Source: an uncultured cyanobacterium (lineage in GTDB: Bacteria; Cyanobacteriota; Cyanobacteriia; Cyanobacteriales; FACHB-T130). From it: a stretch of 56,949 bases of DNA. Both the position numbers and the translations under genes were made by a program. The stretch covers positions 1-56,949 of the forward strand of contig CAKZHE010000062.1 of the NCBI GenBank assembly GCA_936920195.1, read 5' to 3'. The notes under the pieces are model-generated. The model was not told the origin of the DNA and did not search any database. It saw nothing but the letters and a program-made list of their open reading frames with translations. This document shows, piece by piece, positions 7,992 to 17,254 of the stretch (positions are counted from its first letter, which is position 1; every line of letters begins with the position of its first letter).

Positions 7992-8272
7992 ACATTTTCG
8001 TCTTGATTATTGCGGCGGCTCAAATAGCGCACCTCTTCCAGCAAAACATTAAATCGGGCATCACTTTCTGCCTGCCGTTGTTTGATTAATTCCATATCCC
8101 GCTGACTTTGAGCCGCTACTTGCAAAAGTGCTTGTGCTGTCACTCGCAACCCATCTACACTGTCTCGTACCGTATCCACTCTCTCTCCTAACTCTGATAA
8201 ACTATTTCGCAACTCCGATACGCTTAAGGCTAAACCATCAAGCATTCCATCTGTCCAACGTTCTACTGCCAT
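7988..8272 (-). CDS. small coiled-coil protein of unknown function
   Basis: The 94-residue product is almost entirely helical, with heptad-like Leu/Val spacing through LSVSELRNSLSELGERVDTV and a second stretch near QSQRDMELIKQRQAES. Proteins like this are common and uncharacterised in filamentous cyanobacteria. Start is the ATG at 8270-8272. It converges with the hydrolase-like gene and overlaps its stop by 4 bp. A palindromic repeat cluster lies immediately upstream of the gene. Confidence 0.65.
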   Translation of the reverse strand: MAVERWTDGMLDGLALSVSELRNSLSELGERVDTVRDSVDGLRVTAQALLQVAAQSQRDMELIKQRQAESDARFNVLLEEVRYLSRRNNQDENV

Positions 8273-8330
8273 AATCCCTGTTCTCCATCATCCTCCACTC
8301 TGATTATACCAGTCAAAAGTTAAGTTTTTA

Positions 8331-8461
8331 CTCGTTCCCAGGCTCTGCCTGGGAATGCCTATTGAGAGGCTCTGCCTCGCTTGGTCATCCGAGGCAGAGC
8401 CTCGCGATTCGGTTCCCAGGCAGAGCCTAGGAACCAGTTTAACCAGTTTAAACCAGTTTAA
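8331..8461. repeat. palindromic GTTCCCAGGCTCTGCCTGGGAAC repeat cluster with short direct repeats
   Basis: Two nested palindromes built on the core CCAGGCTCTGCCTGG and GAGGCAGAGCCTC form one large inverted repeat from 8331 to about 8435. It is followed by AACCAGTTTA-type units repeated three times (about 8432-8461). A related, reverse-oriented and expanded copy lies at 23797-24092 and a decayed one near 54780-54815. No reading frame is convincing. Confidence 0.8.
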
Positions 8462-8482
8462 TTGAGTTCTCGCTGACAAAAA

Positions 8483-9916
8483 TTAAGTTTTCCAGAAAAT
8501 CTTTAATTTGGTAAATAAACTAACTATCAAGGCAATAACCAAGGTAGAAATTACCCCTTTCAAGAATCCCAGCCAAGGTGTCGCGGTATTCTCAATAATC
8601 CATGCTTCCCAACCTGTTAAATTTAAAATAGGCCAAATCAAATTAGCGAATCCCACATAGGCAATCATCGGATTTTGTCCATTCTCAATCAGCAATTGCA
8701 GCCATTTTTGTTGCTTGAAGATATCAATCGCCACTGTGAAGGCAATTAAAATAAAAAACGATATGCTGACGGTGATAAAACAATAGCTGACGGTAGTGGG
8801 ATCTTTTTTAATCCCTCCTTGGAAAGGTTCGAGAGCTAAACCCAGCGCCAGCCAGTAAACCCCCCATTGATAATAATGCTTGAGCAAATTGGCAGTGGGA
8901 CTAGCAGGATTAACAAATAAGCGCCAGCCCAAACCACATAAAATTATACTGGCGACAGTGGTTTTTAAAACCATTCTTGATTGCAATCCCACTAGCAAGG
9001 TGAGACAAAGAGCAAGCATTAGTAGAATTATCCCCAAGAACTGCCACTTTTCCCTAGGATTTTCAATTTTATTCTCTACGGCTGGAGCTTGTAGCCAAGT
9101 AATAATGGCATCCCCAGCAATTGTGGCTGGAATGACAATGAATAAATACTTCAAATAATCTAATTGAAATAGCCAGGGGGCAAAGGATTTATGCCAAAGT
9201 ATGCCAATCCAACTTTCAGAATTAGTAACAGAGAGCCTCATCCCAAATAATACACTTAAAAATCCTAAGCGCCACCACAAATTAGACCGAGTTAGCCACC
9301 AAACTAAGGAACCAAAAACGGCGGAATTAGCAAGAAGAATTAAAATAATATCATTGCGCTCAAAGGAAAATCCTTGTCCATTGGGATATTGAATTTGGGA
9401 GATTAACAAAATTGCTGCTATCCAAGCTCCCAGATTAATGATTAAATTTAGATCGCTCTGATAGCGTTTATTTTTGATAAAATTGGGTAGACGGACAAAC
9501 ATTAAAAATATCAGGACAAATCCTTTTAAAGCTAGCCACCACTTTTCCATATCAGCATCACTGGGATGGATGATGTGGGGACGCAGATGTTGTAAAAATA
9601 AGGCAAAGGCTGTGAGTAAAAATCCTCTTTTCAGAATATACAAAACTATTGATAGTGGAGAATCTTTTTTTTCTAAGCGCCGCGACATAGCCAGGGGAAT
9701 TGCGGCTCCTAGAGCAAATAAAAATAGGGGAAATACTAGATCTACCCAGGTTAATCCCGGCTCTGGAGAAGTTAGTTGAGCGTGATACATCCATGAGGGC
9801 AAAATTTTGTATCTAATTGTGCCAGATAAAACCATGGTCAAAATAGCAAATCCTCGCACAGCATCTAAGGCGGTGGCGCGGTTTGAGTTAGAATTATCTG
9901 GAAGGGTTGTAGTCAC
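8483..9916 (-). CDS. DUF5009/HGSNAT-like membrane acyltransferase
   Basis: The 477-residue polytopic protein has about eleven to twelve hydrophobic segments and the N-terminal family signature RATALDAVRGFAILTMVLSG, followed by LTWVDLVFPLFLFALGAAIP. That pattern is typical of DUF5009 proteins, which are related to eukaryotic heparan-alpha-glucosaminide N-acetyltransferase and bacterial NagX/YeiB-like proteins. They are thought to move acyl groups onto sugars across the membrane. A GTG start at 9914-9916 fits the family start. The polysaccharide deacetylase gene lies 39 bp upstream on the same strand, so the pair may act together on surface or cell-wall sugars. That link is inference. Confidence 0.82.
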   Translation of the reverse strand: MTTTLPDNSNSNRATALDAVRGFAILTMVLSGTIRYKILPSWMYHAQLTSPEPGLTWVDLVFPLFLFALGAAIPLAMSRRLEKKDSPLSIVLYILKRGFLLTAFALFLQHLRPHIIHPSDADMEKWWLALKGFVLIFLMFVRLPNFIKNKRYQSDLNLIINLGAWIAAILLISQIQYPNGQGFSFERNDIILILLANSAVFGSLVWWLTRSNLWWRLGFLSVLFGMRLSVTNSESWIGILWHKSFAPWLFQLDYLKYLFIVIPATIAGDAIITWLQAPAVENKIENPREKWQFLGIILLMLALCLTLLVGLQSRMVLKTTVASIILCGLGWRLFVNPASPTANLLKHYYQWGVYWLALGLALEPFQGGIKKDPTTVSYCFITVSISFFILIAFTVAIDIFKQQKWLQLLIENGQNPMIAYVGFANLIWPILNLTGWEAWIIENTATPWLGFLKGVISTLVIALIVSLFTKLKIFWKT

Positions 9917-9955
9917 GTTTTTTAGTGGTTAGTATGGGTAATGAGAGATGGAAGG

Positions 9956-10849
9956 TTAACAGCGATCGCGTTTAACTTGATGGGATTTTTGTGCCATTTC
10001 AATGACACTTTGCGGTGATTTTTCCCGATTTACCGTTAAACGAGAAATTTGATAGCGGTTTTTTAACCAACAATGGTTGAAAAATTTGCTATTGTAGAGA
10101 TAACCTGATTTATAATACTTGGCAGCAGCGGCTTCTACCTGTTTATTTGCCGAGCCATAGGGATAGGCAATATGAGTGCCAACTTCCCGATTGGGGTCTA
10201 AATCCGCAGTACATTGTTTTAATTGGGTTTGGGCTTCTGCCAATTCAATTGTCAGAGTTTTGGGGTCAATTTTAGCTAAATTTTTATGGGTTAGGCCGTG
10301 GGATTGAATATCATAAAAGCCCTTTTGTAATCCCTCTCTGATTTCGGGACAGCCTAATTTAGTCGAGGCGATACTCTCTTTGGTTGCCAAAGTGCCGGGA
10401 TTGATAAACAAAACGACTTTAACTTTCTGGTTGTACTTTTTTTCTAGGCTCTCTAACAAAGGTAGTAAATTAACGTAATCGGTTTTATAGCCATCGTCAA
10501 AGGAGAGCATAATTGGTCTTTTGCCAATCTTTTCTGCGGGCAGAGGTTGGGATTTAGTTAAAAAATAATCGTACAACTCCTGAGTAGAGAGAAACCAGTA
10601 GTTGTTTTGCAACAGGTAATCTAAGACTGGCTCTAAATCCTGCTTATTGTAGGCCATTTCTTGAAATGCCGTACCTTGGACAAATACCTGGTCGGGTTTT
10701 TCTAAATCAATGATGCCATGAAAGCCCAGCAAAGGAATTTTGGGAGCAGTGATATACAAGATCAAAATCGAGATGGCGACAAAAGTTATCAGTCCGATGG
10801 CGAAACTGAAAAAGAAATTCTTATATTTAATCAATTTAGCTAGCTTCAT
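9956..10849 (-). CDS. polysaccharide deacetylase (NodB domain), membrane-anchored
   Basis: A single N-terminal membrane helix (residues about 12-33) is followed by a NodB-type carbohydrate esterase 4 domain. The metal and catalytic motif reads MLSFDDGYKTD (about residue 118) and the second metal motif is IQSHGLTHKNL (about 188); AYPYGSANK and a late ISRLTVNR complete the family pattern. These enzymes remove N-acetyl groups from GlcNAc-type polymers. The orientation predicts the domain outside the cytoplasmic membrane. It precedes the DUF5009 gene by 39 bp, suggesting an operon that deacetylates and re-acylates glycans. Confidence 0.88.
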   Translation of the reverse strand: MKLAKLIKYKNFFFSFAIGLITFVAISILILYITAPKIPLLGFHGIIDLEKPDQVFVQGTAFQEMAYNKQDLEPVLDYLLQNNYWFLSTQELYDYFLTKSQPLPAEKIGKRPIMLSFDDGYKTDYVNLLPLLESLEKKYNQKVKVVLFINPGTLATKESIASTKLGCPEIREGLQKGFYDIQSHGLTHKNLAKIDPKTLTIELAEAQTQLKQCTADLDPNREVGTHIAYPYGSANKQVEAAAAKYYKSGYLYNSKFFNHCWLKNRYQISRLTVNREKSPQSVIEMAQKSHQVKRDRC

Positions 10850-11049
10850 TCAATAAACACTTCAAATGAGTTTTGTGGAACTAGATTATTTGGACGATAT
10901 TCGGTATATAGTATAGGCGAGAATGGTTTTTTGGACAATTGAAAGTAGCGATCGCCCTTTATCCTCCCATCTCCCTAGATTCCTGCCTGCCATCCTGACG
11001 GCAGGTAGATGTAGATGTTTCTGTTTTTGTTCCCCATCCTCCTGAACTC

Positions 11050-12435
11050 ATGCTGCCGTTATTGCCCATTGTCTCCCTTGCTCAAACTCCACCCCCGCCC
11101 TCGCCCTTCCTGCTGGCTCAAATCGTCACCCAACCCCAGGAAGTCCGCCCACTGCCGGGGAAGTTGGATGCAGTGCCAGTTTTCAACAGCAACAGTCCAG
11201 AAGTGATTCAAACAGAAGGCATTTTGCTTTCGACTTTTTATACTCTGGGCAAGCGTTCTCTGTTTGCCCACCTCAATTACTCCTTTGACGGACGGTTTGA
11301 TGTCTTTGCCCATCATATTGCCAGACCACCAAGATCTAAAAGTTCTGCCCCTTTATACTTAGGGGTAATTGTTTTTAATCCCGGCGACCGACCAGTTAAA
11401 CTGGATGTTCTCCAGGCGGTGAGCTATCTGACGTTTCCCGATGCCCCGTTTATTGATTTGCCTCCGGTAGTCGAAAACCCCTTGGGGACAGTCTATTCTG
11501 GACCAGGTTCCCGCCTCGCAAATGATATTCTGCGCGGCGTACATCAAGACTTTTTCCCGACGCAGATTGAGATTCTGCCCGGTAAAAGTCAAATGTTGCT
11601 GAACTTACCTATTCCCAATAGTACCGGAAGGTCAACACTGATCCGGTTAAATAGTAATGGTCGAGTCTATGTGGCGAGTTTAGCGATGCACGCTCGCCCC
11701 GACAGCAGCAAGGGGAAGACATCGGAGATTGCTTACCGCGCTCCGACGGTGGAGGAATGGAAAAATTTACTTGATAATGGCACGTTGGTGTCTCCGCGCG
11801 ATCGCCCCCCCACACCCCCAGAACTAATTGACAAAATTCCCCAAATTTATTATGGACGAGTAGCAGGGGTGGCGATGGGTTCCCAATGGCAAGCCACGGC
11901 TACGGATAACAATAGCCCAGATCTGAGCATTCCTGAAGCCGGAAAAGCTTTTTCCTATCCGATTAGTACGGTGGAAGATGGCACGTTAGGCACAAATCAG
12001 GTTCAAAGCGCTCCCCTAGCAGTTCGCTACTCGGATACGGCTTATCACGCCCACGGCAATTATGGAGTCCGCTATAGTTTGTCTTTGCCCCTACATAATC
12101 CCACCCGCGACACCCAAGCCGTGGCGGTGACAGTTCAAACCCCTTTGAAAGAAGATGAGGTTAAGGGCGGATTGCGATTTGTCCAGTCGTCGCCAGAAGA
12201 CGATCCGGTGTTTTTTCGCGGTACAGTACAATTGTCCTATAAAGATGATTATGGCGAAGAAGTCACTCGCTATGTCCATTTAGTCCAGCGGCGGGGGCAA
12301 ATGGGAGAAACCCTAATTGGATTAAATATGCCACCAGGCGATCGCCGTTTGGTAAAAATCGATTTTCTCTACCCTCCCGATGCCACTCCTCCCCAAGTAG
12401 TGACGGTGAAAACTTTGGATACAAAAGCACCTTAA
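11050..12435 (+). CDS. DUF3370 family secreted protein
   Basis: The 461-residue protein matches the cyanobacterial DUF3370 pattern: QEVRPLPGKLDAVPVFNSN, GILLSTFYTLGKRSLFAHLN, LYLGVIVFNPGDRPVKLDVL and a GRVAGVAMGSQW segment. Function is unknown; the family is predicted extracytoplasmic. The ATG at 11050 gives only a short hydrophobic leader (MLPLLPIVSLAQ). An ATG at 11015 in another frame encodes another hydrophobic stretch (MFLFLFPILLNS). A one-base slip would join the two into a normal signal peptide, so either a frameshift has occurred or the short leader suffices. Confidence 0.85.
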   Translation: MLPLLPIVSLAQTPPPPSPFLLAQIVTQPQEVRPLPGKLDAVPVFNSNSPEVIQTEGILLSTFYTLGKRSLFAHLNYSFDGRFDVFAHHIARPPRSKSSAPLYLGVIVFNPGDRPVKLDVLQAVSYLTFPDAPFIDLPPVVENPLGTVYSGPGSRLANDILRGVHQDFFPTQIEILPGKSQMLLNLPIPNSTGRSTLIRLNSNGRVYVASLAMHARPDSSKGKTSEIAYRAPTVEEWKNLLDNGTLVSPRDRPPTPPELIDKIPQIYYGRVAGVAMGSQWQATATDNNSPDLSIPEAGKAFSYPISTVEDGTLGTNQVQSAPLAVRYSDTAYHAHGNYGVRYSLSLPLHNPTRDTQAVAVTVQTPLKEDEVKGGLRFVQSSPEDDPVFFRGTVQLSYKDDYGEEVTRYVHLVQRRGQMGETLIGLNMPPGDRRLVKIDFLYPPDATPPQVVTVKTLDTKAP

Positions 12436-12772
12436 TAAAAAATTTTAGCTAGTATTTAACTGGTATGCGGTGCGTTACGCTATCGCTAACGCACCATCAA
12501 CGCTATATACGGAGCAACTGCGTAAGTCCTGATAGAGTTTTGTAGGGGCAATCCCCCCGTGGTTGCCCCTCTTAGTCTTGCTAAATTTAACACAACTTCA
12601 AATAAATGCGTGCTAAAATGCTCCTTAGCGCTTTTAGGCGCTTCCCCCTTATCCCTCAAGGGCGGGGCTTGGTCTATTAAGTGTTGGTAAGACAAGGTTT
12701 AATTCGGCAGCAGCAATAGCTTGTATCCGATATTCTGCTTGGATTTTTGTTTAAGTTTTGGAGATAAGTCTC
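12436..12772. repeat. repeat-bearing intergenic region upstream of the RNA-binding protein
   Basis: It holds a perfect inverted repeat GGTGCGTTA-N9-TAACGCACC at 12469-12495, identical to a copy at 23982-24008. A partial copy of the TGCGTAAGTCCTG / GGGGCAATCCCCCC element lies at 12519-12580, and GC-rich palindromic DNA at about 12625-12680. The last 90 bases are AT-rich and are the likely promoter and 5' leader of the RRM gene. The minus-strand frame through the repeats is not a gene. Confidence 0.7.
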
Positions 12773-13069
12773 GTGACGATATATGTTGGCAATCTTTCTT
12801 ATCAGGTGACAGCTGAAGACTTGAAAGAAATATTCTCTGAATACGGCACTGTGAAAAACGTGCAATTGCCTGTAGACAGGGAAACAGGCCGTCCCAGAGG
12901 CTTCGGCTTTGTAGAGATGGAAAGCGATGCCCAAGAAACCGCTGGCATTGAAGCCTTAGATGGAGCCGAATGGATGGGGCGACAATTGAAGGTGAACAAA
13001 GCCAGACCAAAAGAAGAAGGATCTGGTCGGGGCAACCGTCGCGGCGGTGGTGGCGGTGGCTGGAATTAA
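12773..13069 (+). CDS. RRM-type RNA-binding protein (cyanobacterial Rbp family)
   Basis: The 98-residue protein is one RRM domain with RNP2 (IYVGNL) at residues 3-8 and RNP1 (RGFGFVEM) near residues 44-51, followed by a Gly/Arg-rich tail. That architecture is typical of cold-inducible cyanobacterial Rbp proteins that bind RNA. I chose the GTG at 12773 because GGAG lies at 12760-12763 with good spacing and the protein then begins, as in the family, just before the first beta strand. An in-frame TTG at 12758 is less likely. The long AT-rich leader would suit cold-regulated expression, but I see no proof. Confidence 0.92.
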   Translation: MTIYVGNLSYQVTAEDLKEIFSEYGTVKNVQLPVDRETGRPRGFGFVEMESDAQETAGIEALDGAEWMGRQLKVNKARPKEEGSGRGNRRGGGGGGWN

Positions 13070-13381
13070 GCAGTCATAATATAGCGATCGCCCTATCCTA
13101 GAATTCTCCCCCATAAATTGTCAGGCCAGTCGTCCCCGCCTCGCAATTTATAAAAAATCCCCTGAAAACCCTTTAGATCGAGATTTGTTGCCAGTGAAAG
13201 TTGCTGACTAACCTTTTAAGAATTAAACTTTGGGTGGATTCATCCCCCAAAGTTTGTCCTTAATGGACAGAAGTGGGTTTGGAAGAATAGTTGAAAGAGC
13301 GATCGCATTAGCGCACAATTACAGAAGGGTATTACTCTGCTGAGGTTAAAGTTTCTAAAAACTCTTGGACAAATAGTTAAA
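13070..13381. other. intergenic region with a strong hairpin and a duplicated gene tail
   Basis: A perfect 10-bp stem, AAACTTTGGG (13225-13234) and CCCAAAGTTT (13246-13255), may end transcription of the RRM gene, though no T-tract follows. Bases 13331-13372 repeat 14070-14111, the 3' end of the HTH/pentapeptide gene, at 40 of 42 positions. The remainder shows no gene that I can support. Confidence 0.65.
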
Positions 13382-13795
13382 CTATTTTGGGCTAATCTCG
13401 AATGCTGAGGCTGATCTGTAAAAACAGACATCAAACGAAAGAAAGAAGTTCATATGCCCCAATATTAACGGTGCATATTTATCTTGTGTCCAAGCAAAAG
13501 CTAAATCCACAGCAGGGAATTGTTCAACAGTAGCTTTTACAACCAATGCACGAGCTTCAAATCTAGCTAAATTACCTCCTAATGGTAAAGGTAGCCTTTG
13601 ATTTTCCCAGACCGCGCCTAATGCTAAACCCATTTCATAGGGCAAGACATTAACACTTGAGCCAGTGTCCAACAAACCTGAAACACTCAAAGATTGGTTT
13701 TGGTACGTTAATGTTAGTGGCAAATAAGGAAGGGTACTTAACGCTCCAAAACTATGATCTACCTCGGTGAAAGCAAATCTTACTTTATTAGCCAT
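13382..13795 (-). CDS. retropepsin-like aspartic protease-fold protein
   Basis: The 137-residue protein carries the retroviral-type protease signature LLDTGSSVNVLP (D43-T44-G45), preceded by strands YLPLTLTYQNQSLSVSG. A later LILGHMNFF matches the second hydrophobic-Gly motif of clan AA proteases (usually LLGxxFF). Such single-domain proteins would have to dimerise to form an active site. The ATG overlaps the 3' end of the upstream small gene by 8 bp, so the two are translationally coupled. Substrate unknown; an addiction-like or processing role is speculation. Confidence 0.8.
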   Translation of the reverse strand: MANKVRFAFTEVDHSFGALSTLPYLPLTLTYQNQSLSVSGLLDTGSSVNVLPYEMGLALGAVWENQRLPLPLGGNLARFEARALVVKATVEQFPAVDLAFAWTQDKYAPLILGHMNFFLSFDVCFYRSASAFEISPK

Positions 13796-14009
13796 GAATC
13801 AATTCTTGATTCTCTTTTAATGCTTGGGCTAGAATGGCGGCAGCCTCAAAAGAGTCATGTAAACCTTGTCTAGGCAGATCGTCTTGAATAGATAGCGGCA
13901 CAATACCAGACTCTCTGAGCAACTCGGCGACAAGGAGATTAAGCAATAAGAGCTTATCGGAGTGAGACAATTGCCTAAGCATGGGAGCAAATTGAGTAGT
14001 TGTCAGCAT
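13788..14009 (-). CDS. small helical partner of the retropepsin-like gene
   Basis: The 73-residue product (ATG at 14007-14009; a GTG at 14045 would add 12 residues) is predicted helical: MLRQLSHSDKLLLLNLLVAE, then a C-terminal segment FEAAAILAQALKENQ. No known enzymatic motif is present. It overlaps the protease-like gene by 8 bp, and such short leucine-rich proteins sit upstream of retropepsin-like genes in other cyanobacteria. An adaptor or regulator of the protease is a reasonable guess. Confidence 0.65.
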   Translation of the reverse strand: MLTTTQFAPMLRQLSHSDKLLLLNLLVAELLRESGIVPLSIQDDLPRQGLHDSFEAAAILAQALKENQELIHG

Positions 14010-14070
14010 AGATTTTAGAAAGCTACAGATATTAATTTTTGGCACTCCGTCTCAGTATAACACCACCTTA

Positions 14071-14907
14071 TTACTCTACTGAGGTTAAAGTTTCTAAAAA
14101 TTCTTGGACAACTCGATCTGGCTCTATTTGGCATCGGCTAGCATAGTAATGCTGAACGGTTTGAATGCCGTGAGATTGAAAGATTTGAAGCTCGGCGATC
14201 GCGCTTTCCCGATCTTTTTCTTCATCTTCATGCCACACTTGTAGAATCCCCCATTTGCCTTGGGAGAAGATTAGAAAATCAGGTTGTTGATTTTGTTTGC
14301 CCTCGGAAGTTGTCATTCTTATTCTAGATTTGGGAATAAAGAGAACGCCAGCACGATCGAGTGCTTCTGCAATTTCTACTTCTTCCTCTGAGCGAAAATG
14401 CCAACCATTCCAGTAATATTTTCTCTCTTCAGATTTAGATTGAACTCCCTGATTATTTTCATCTTTGCTAGATAGATTTTCTTGATCTAATTCAGTTCCA
14501 CTACTAGGAATTCTTTCTCTGTATAAATCTGCCTGACATGATTCTGCCTGACCTGAGTTTGCAAACAATTTTGCTCCAGTAAGGTTAGCTTCAGATAGGG
14601 TTCCTCCACTAAGGTGTACTCCAATTACATGAGTTTGATGTAAGGTGATATGATTCCTTCTTAAATATCGCTTTAAAACTGATTGAAGATTATCTTTTTT
14701 AACTTTTTCTCCCAGTGCTTTTGAAAGTAACTTCCACAGTTTAGCACCAGCATCTTTAATATAATCAACTTCATAATCAGCACTTTTAGCAATTTCAGCA
14801 TAAGAGCGTCCTTCCCAAGACTGCCGAAACACTAGCTCTTGGACTTTGTTTAAGCGATCGTAGTCTAGGGCAGTTTCTAAAATTACTAGCGCCTCTTCAG
14901 CAGTCAT
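14071..14907 (-). CDS. HTH-like N-domain, pentapeptide repeats and PD-(D/E)XK-like C-domain
   Basis: Residues 1-70 match the N-terminal helical (HTH-like) module found in front of many cyanobacterial NB-ARC, WD40 and pentapeptide proteins (ALDYDRLNKVQELVFRQSWE, then GRSYAEIA). A few pentapeptide repeats follow at about 95-115 (LSEANLTGAKLF), then a charged linker. Residues 165-275 resemble the nuclease-like tail seen in such proteins: FRSEEEVEIAEALDRAG, IPKSRIRM and PDFLIFSQGKWGILQVW. The second acidic residue of the PD-(D/E)XK core is usually Glu in ILEVDG; here it is Gln (about 223), so catalysis is doubtful. The gene sits in the accessory island next to the protease pair. Confidence 0.7.
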   Translation of the reverse strand: MTAEEALVILETALDYDRLNKVQELVFRQSWEGRSYAEIAKSADYEVDYIKDAGAKLWKLLSKALGEKVKKDNLQSVLKRYLRRNHITLHQTHVIGVHLSGGTLSEANLTGAKLFANSGQAESCQADLYRERIPSSGTELDQENLSSKDENNQGVQSKSEERKYYWNGWHFRSEEEVEIAEALDRAGVLFIPKSRIRMTTSEGKQNQQPDFLIFSQGKWGILQVWHEDEEKDRESAIAELQIFQSHGIQTVQHYYASRCQIEPDRVVQEFLETLTSVE

Positions 14908-15022
14908 TTGTCAAAATCCTTCATTAGTAAAGTGTTAAGGCTTACGCGGGGCATAGCAAATCCCCTTTAAACCTGAATTTAAATCCAGATGGATATAGAT
15001 CTTATCACAACAAGCAGGCAAT

Positions 15023-15055
15023 GTTACTTTTTTGCTACTTTTTCGTTACTTTTTT
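15023..15055. repeat. three 11-bp direct repeats (T/G-rich iterons)
   Basis: GTTACTTTTTT, GCTACTTTTTC and GTTACTTTTTT follow each other without gaps in the divergent promoter region between the HTH/pentapeptide gene (minus) and the truncated adk (plus). An 11-bp period is close to one helical turn, so the copies face the same side of the DNA, as for a cooperative regulator. The role is inferred. Confidence 0.6.
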
Positions 15056-15098
15056 ATTGCTTTTCAGGCTATCAAAGTTGATAAATAATTGTTAGAGT

Positions 15099-15834
<736 letters not shown>

Positions 15835-15836
15835 GT

Positions 15837-16346
15837 ATGACTCGACAATATAACAGCTACGGGCGCGATCTAATCAGTATTGAAAATCTGCATTTTGCGC
15901 CATCAATTACTGGACAAGATTTGCTGAATAGAGGAATCCAGTTGTTAAGCCAACGAAATTATCCGCAAGCTGTCAGTGTGTTGAGTGATGCAATAAAGAT
16001 TGATCCACTACTTTCAGACACTCCCTATTACTTAGCAATTGCGCTATTAAGTGGCAAAAAACCTCGGAAAGTTGACGAGTGGACGATTCGAGATATTGAA
16101 GAACAATTGCGTGTAGCAGTTGATAAAGATGCTAATCCCTCAAGGTGCTATGTGCTTTGGGCAATTGTAAAACATGGTTTCTATACAATGAATGGATTTA
16201 TAGAGAATCCGCCCACGTCTGCTGAACTTTTCAGCTTGGGTGAATCTATTCAAGCAAAGGATGTAGAAGAAATTCTTTACCACTTGAATGATCCTTCAAA
16301 TCCCTGCTGGCTCAGACTGTACAACAAATTTGGCAAAGCTCATTAG
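15837..16346 (+). CDS. TPR-like protein, second gene of the cassette
   Basis: It begins two bases after the first gene's stop. Residues 1-20 carry the shared RQYN-YGRD-ISIE motif. From about residue 25 a TPR unit is visible (LLNRGIQLLSQRNYPQAVSV, then LSDAIKIDP), followed by helical repeats up to LYNKFGKAH. TPR proteins in conflict operons often bridge sensor and effector. The shared motif suggests that this protein and its upstream neighbour form the same edge-strand contact, either with each other or with a common partner. No enzyme motif; total 169 residues. Confidence 0.72.
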   Translation: MTRQYNSYGRDLISIENLHFAPSITGQDLLNRGIQLLSQRNYPQAVSVLSDAIKIDPLLSDTPYYLAIALLSGKKPRKVDEWTIRDIEEQLRVAVDKDANPSRCYVLWAIVKHGFYTMNGFIENPPTSAELFSLGESIQAKDVEEILYHLNDPSNPCWLRLYNKFGKAH

Positions 16347-16365
16347 AAAGGATAAATTCATCTCC

Positions 16366-17214
16366 ATGACTACTTCTCTCAATCGTCCTGAAGCAGTACG
16401 CAAATACTTTACAAAGACTCCTCTTAAACCTACTGAGCCTAATTATTCTAATCATCAGACAAAAATGGGGATTGGAGGTGGCTTGATCTTTCTAGCGCTC
16501 ATCCTATTATTTTCAGGTCAAGGTCTTCTCATTTTTCTAGGTATTGTTTCAGGATATTTCGGTTTCAATCTCCTAAGTAATGGATTTTCTGCGTATTCTA
16601 GTCAGAAGAAAAAGTATGAATCAGATTATGAGCAGTATGAAAAGGATTATGAGAGAGCAGAACCTAAGCCGTCAGATGAACAGATGGATCAGTGGATGAA
16701 TAGCGATATAGACAAGATTACTGCTGAAGCTTTGAGGCGACTTGATTTGGAGCATGAAGACTATAAGGCAAAACCTTATACGATCGGAGGTCCTGCATCC
16801 TTAAAGGAAACAAGGTTTGCTATCGGCAAGGATGGTAAAACTAGATATTCACATTTCAATATTTTAGTTGTTTTTTTAACTGAGTACCATGTCGCAGCTT
16901 ATCAGTCTGATAACAGCATGGAATATGGGCAAATACTAACTGATAAGACGCAAGAATTTCCTTACAGAGAAATTACTAATCTTGGAACACAAATAGTTAA
17001 GGAGAACATTCGTCTTCTTGATGATATTGTTGAGTCTGAGAGTGGGATGCAAGAATTTACTCTTGCAACAAGTGGAGGAAATGTCATAAAAGTTGCATAT
17101 CAGTTTGCACGAAACACAGATTACCAGGGAGAGCTAGTCAAGATTGGTGGAGAAATCACAATTGCAGCTATTCGGAAGAAGTTGCAGGATTACAAGCAGA
17201 AATACGAAAAGTAA
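16366..17214 (+). CDS. two-helix membrane protein with C-terminal beta-rich domain, third gene of the cassette
   Basis: From the ATG at 16366 the product has 282 residues; an upstream ATG at 16288 would overlap the TPR gene by 59 bases. Two adjacent membrane helices cover about residues 33-70 (GGLIFLALILLFSGQGLLIF, then LGIVSGYFGFNLL). A charged coiled-coil region full of Tyr, Glu and Lys follows (about 75-125). The last 140 residues alternate in a way that resembles a bacterial PH-like domain (FNILVVFLTEYHVAAYQSDN, then EFPYREITNLG). It could be the membrane-acting effector or anchor of the cassette. It converges with the gene at 17255 and is 40 bp from it. Confidence 0.68.
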   Translation: MTTSLNRPEAVRKYFTKTPLKPTEPNYSNHQTKMGIGGGLIFLALILLFSGQGLLIFLGIVSGYFGFNLLSNGFSAYSSQKKKYESDYEQYEKDYERAEPKPSDEQMDQWMNSDIDKITAEALRRLDLEHEDYKAKPYTIGGPASLKETRFAIGKDGKTRYSHFNILVVFLTEYHVAAYQSDNSMEYGQILTDKTQEFPYREITNLGTQIVKENIRLLDDIVESESGMQEFTLATSGGNVIKVAYQFARNTDYQGELVKIGGEITIAAIRKKLQDYKQKYEK

Positions 17215-17254
17215 AGCAAGGTGCTTGAATTAACCATTGCGGTCTAATGACGAC

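Noticed and set aside
9201-9779. Plus-strand frames across the DUF5009 gene
   Set aside because: Antisense to a clearly conserved membrane protein, with no motifs.
12486-12695. Minus-strand frame through the repeats before the RRM gene
   Set aside because: It consists of MITE and palindromic repeat DNA.
13382-14009. Classical toxin-antitoxin pair
   Set aside because: The overlap and small sizes fit, but a retropepsin-like protein is not a known toxin family and the partner has no DNA-binding motif, so I describe it only as a two-gene unit.
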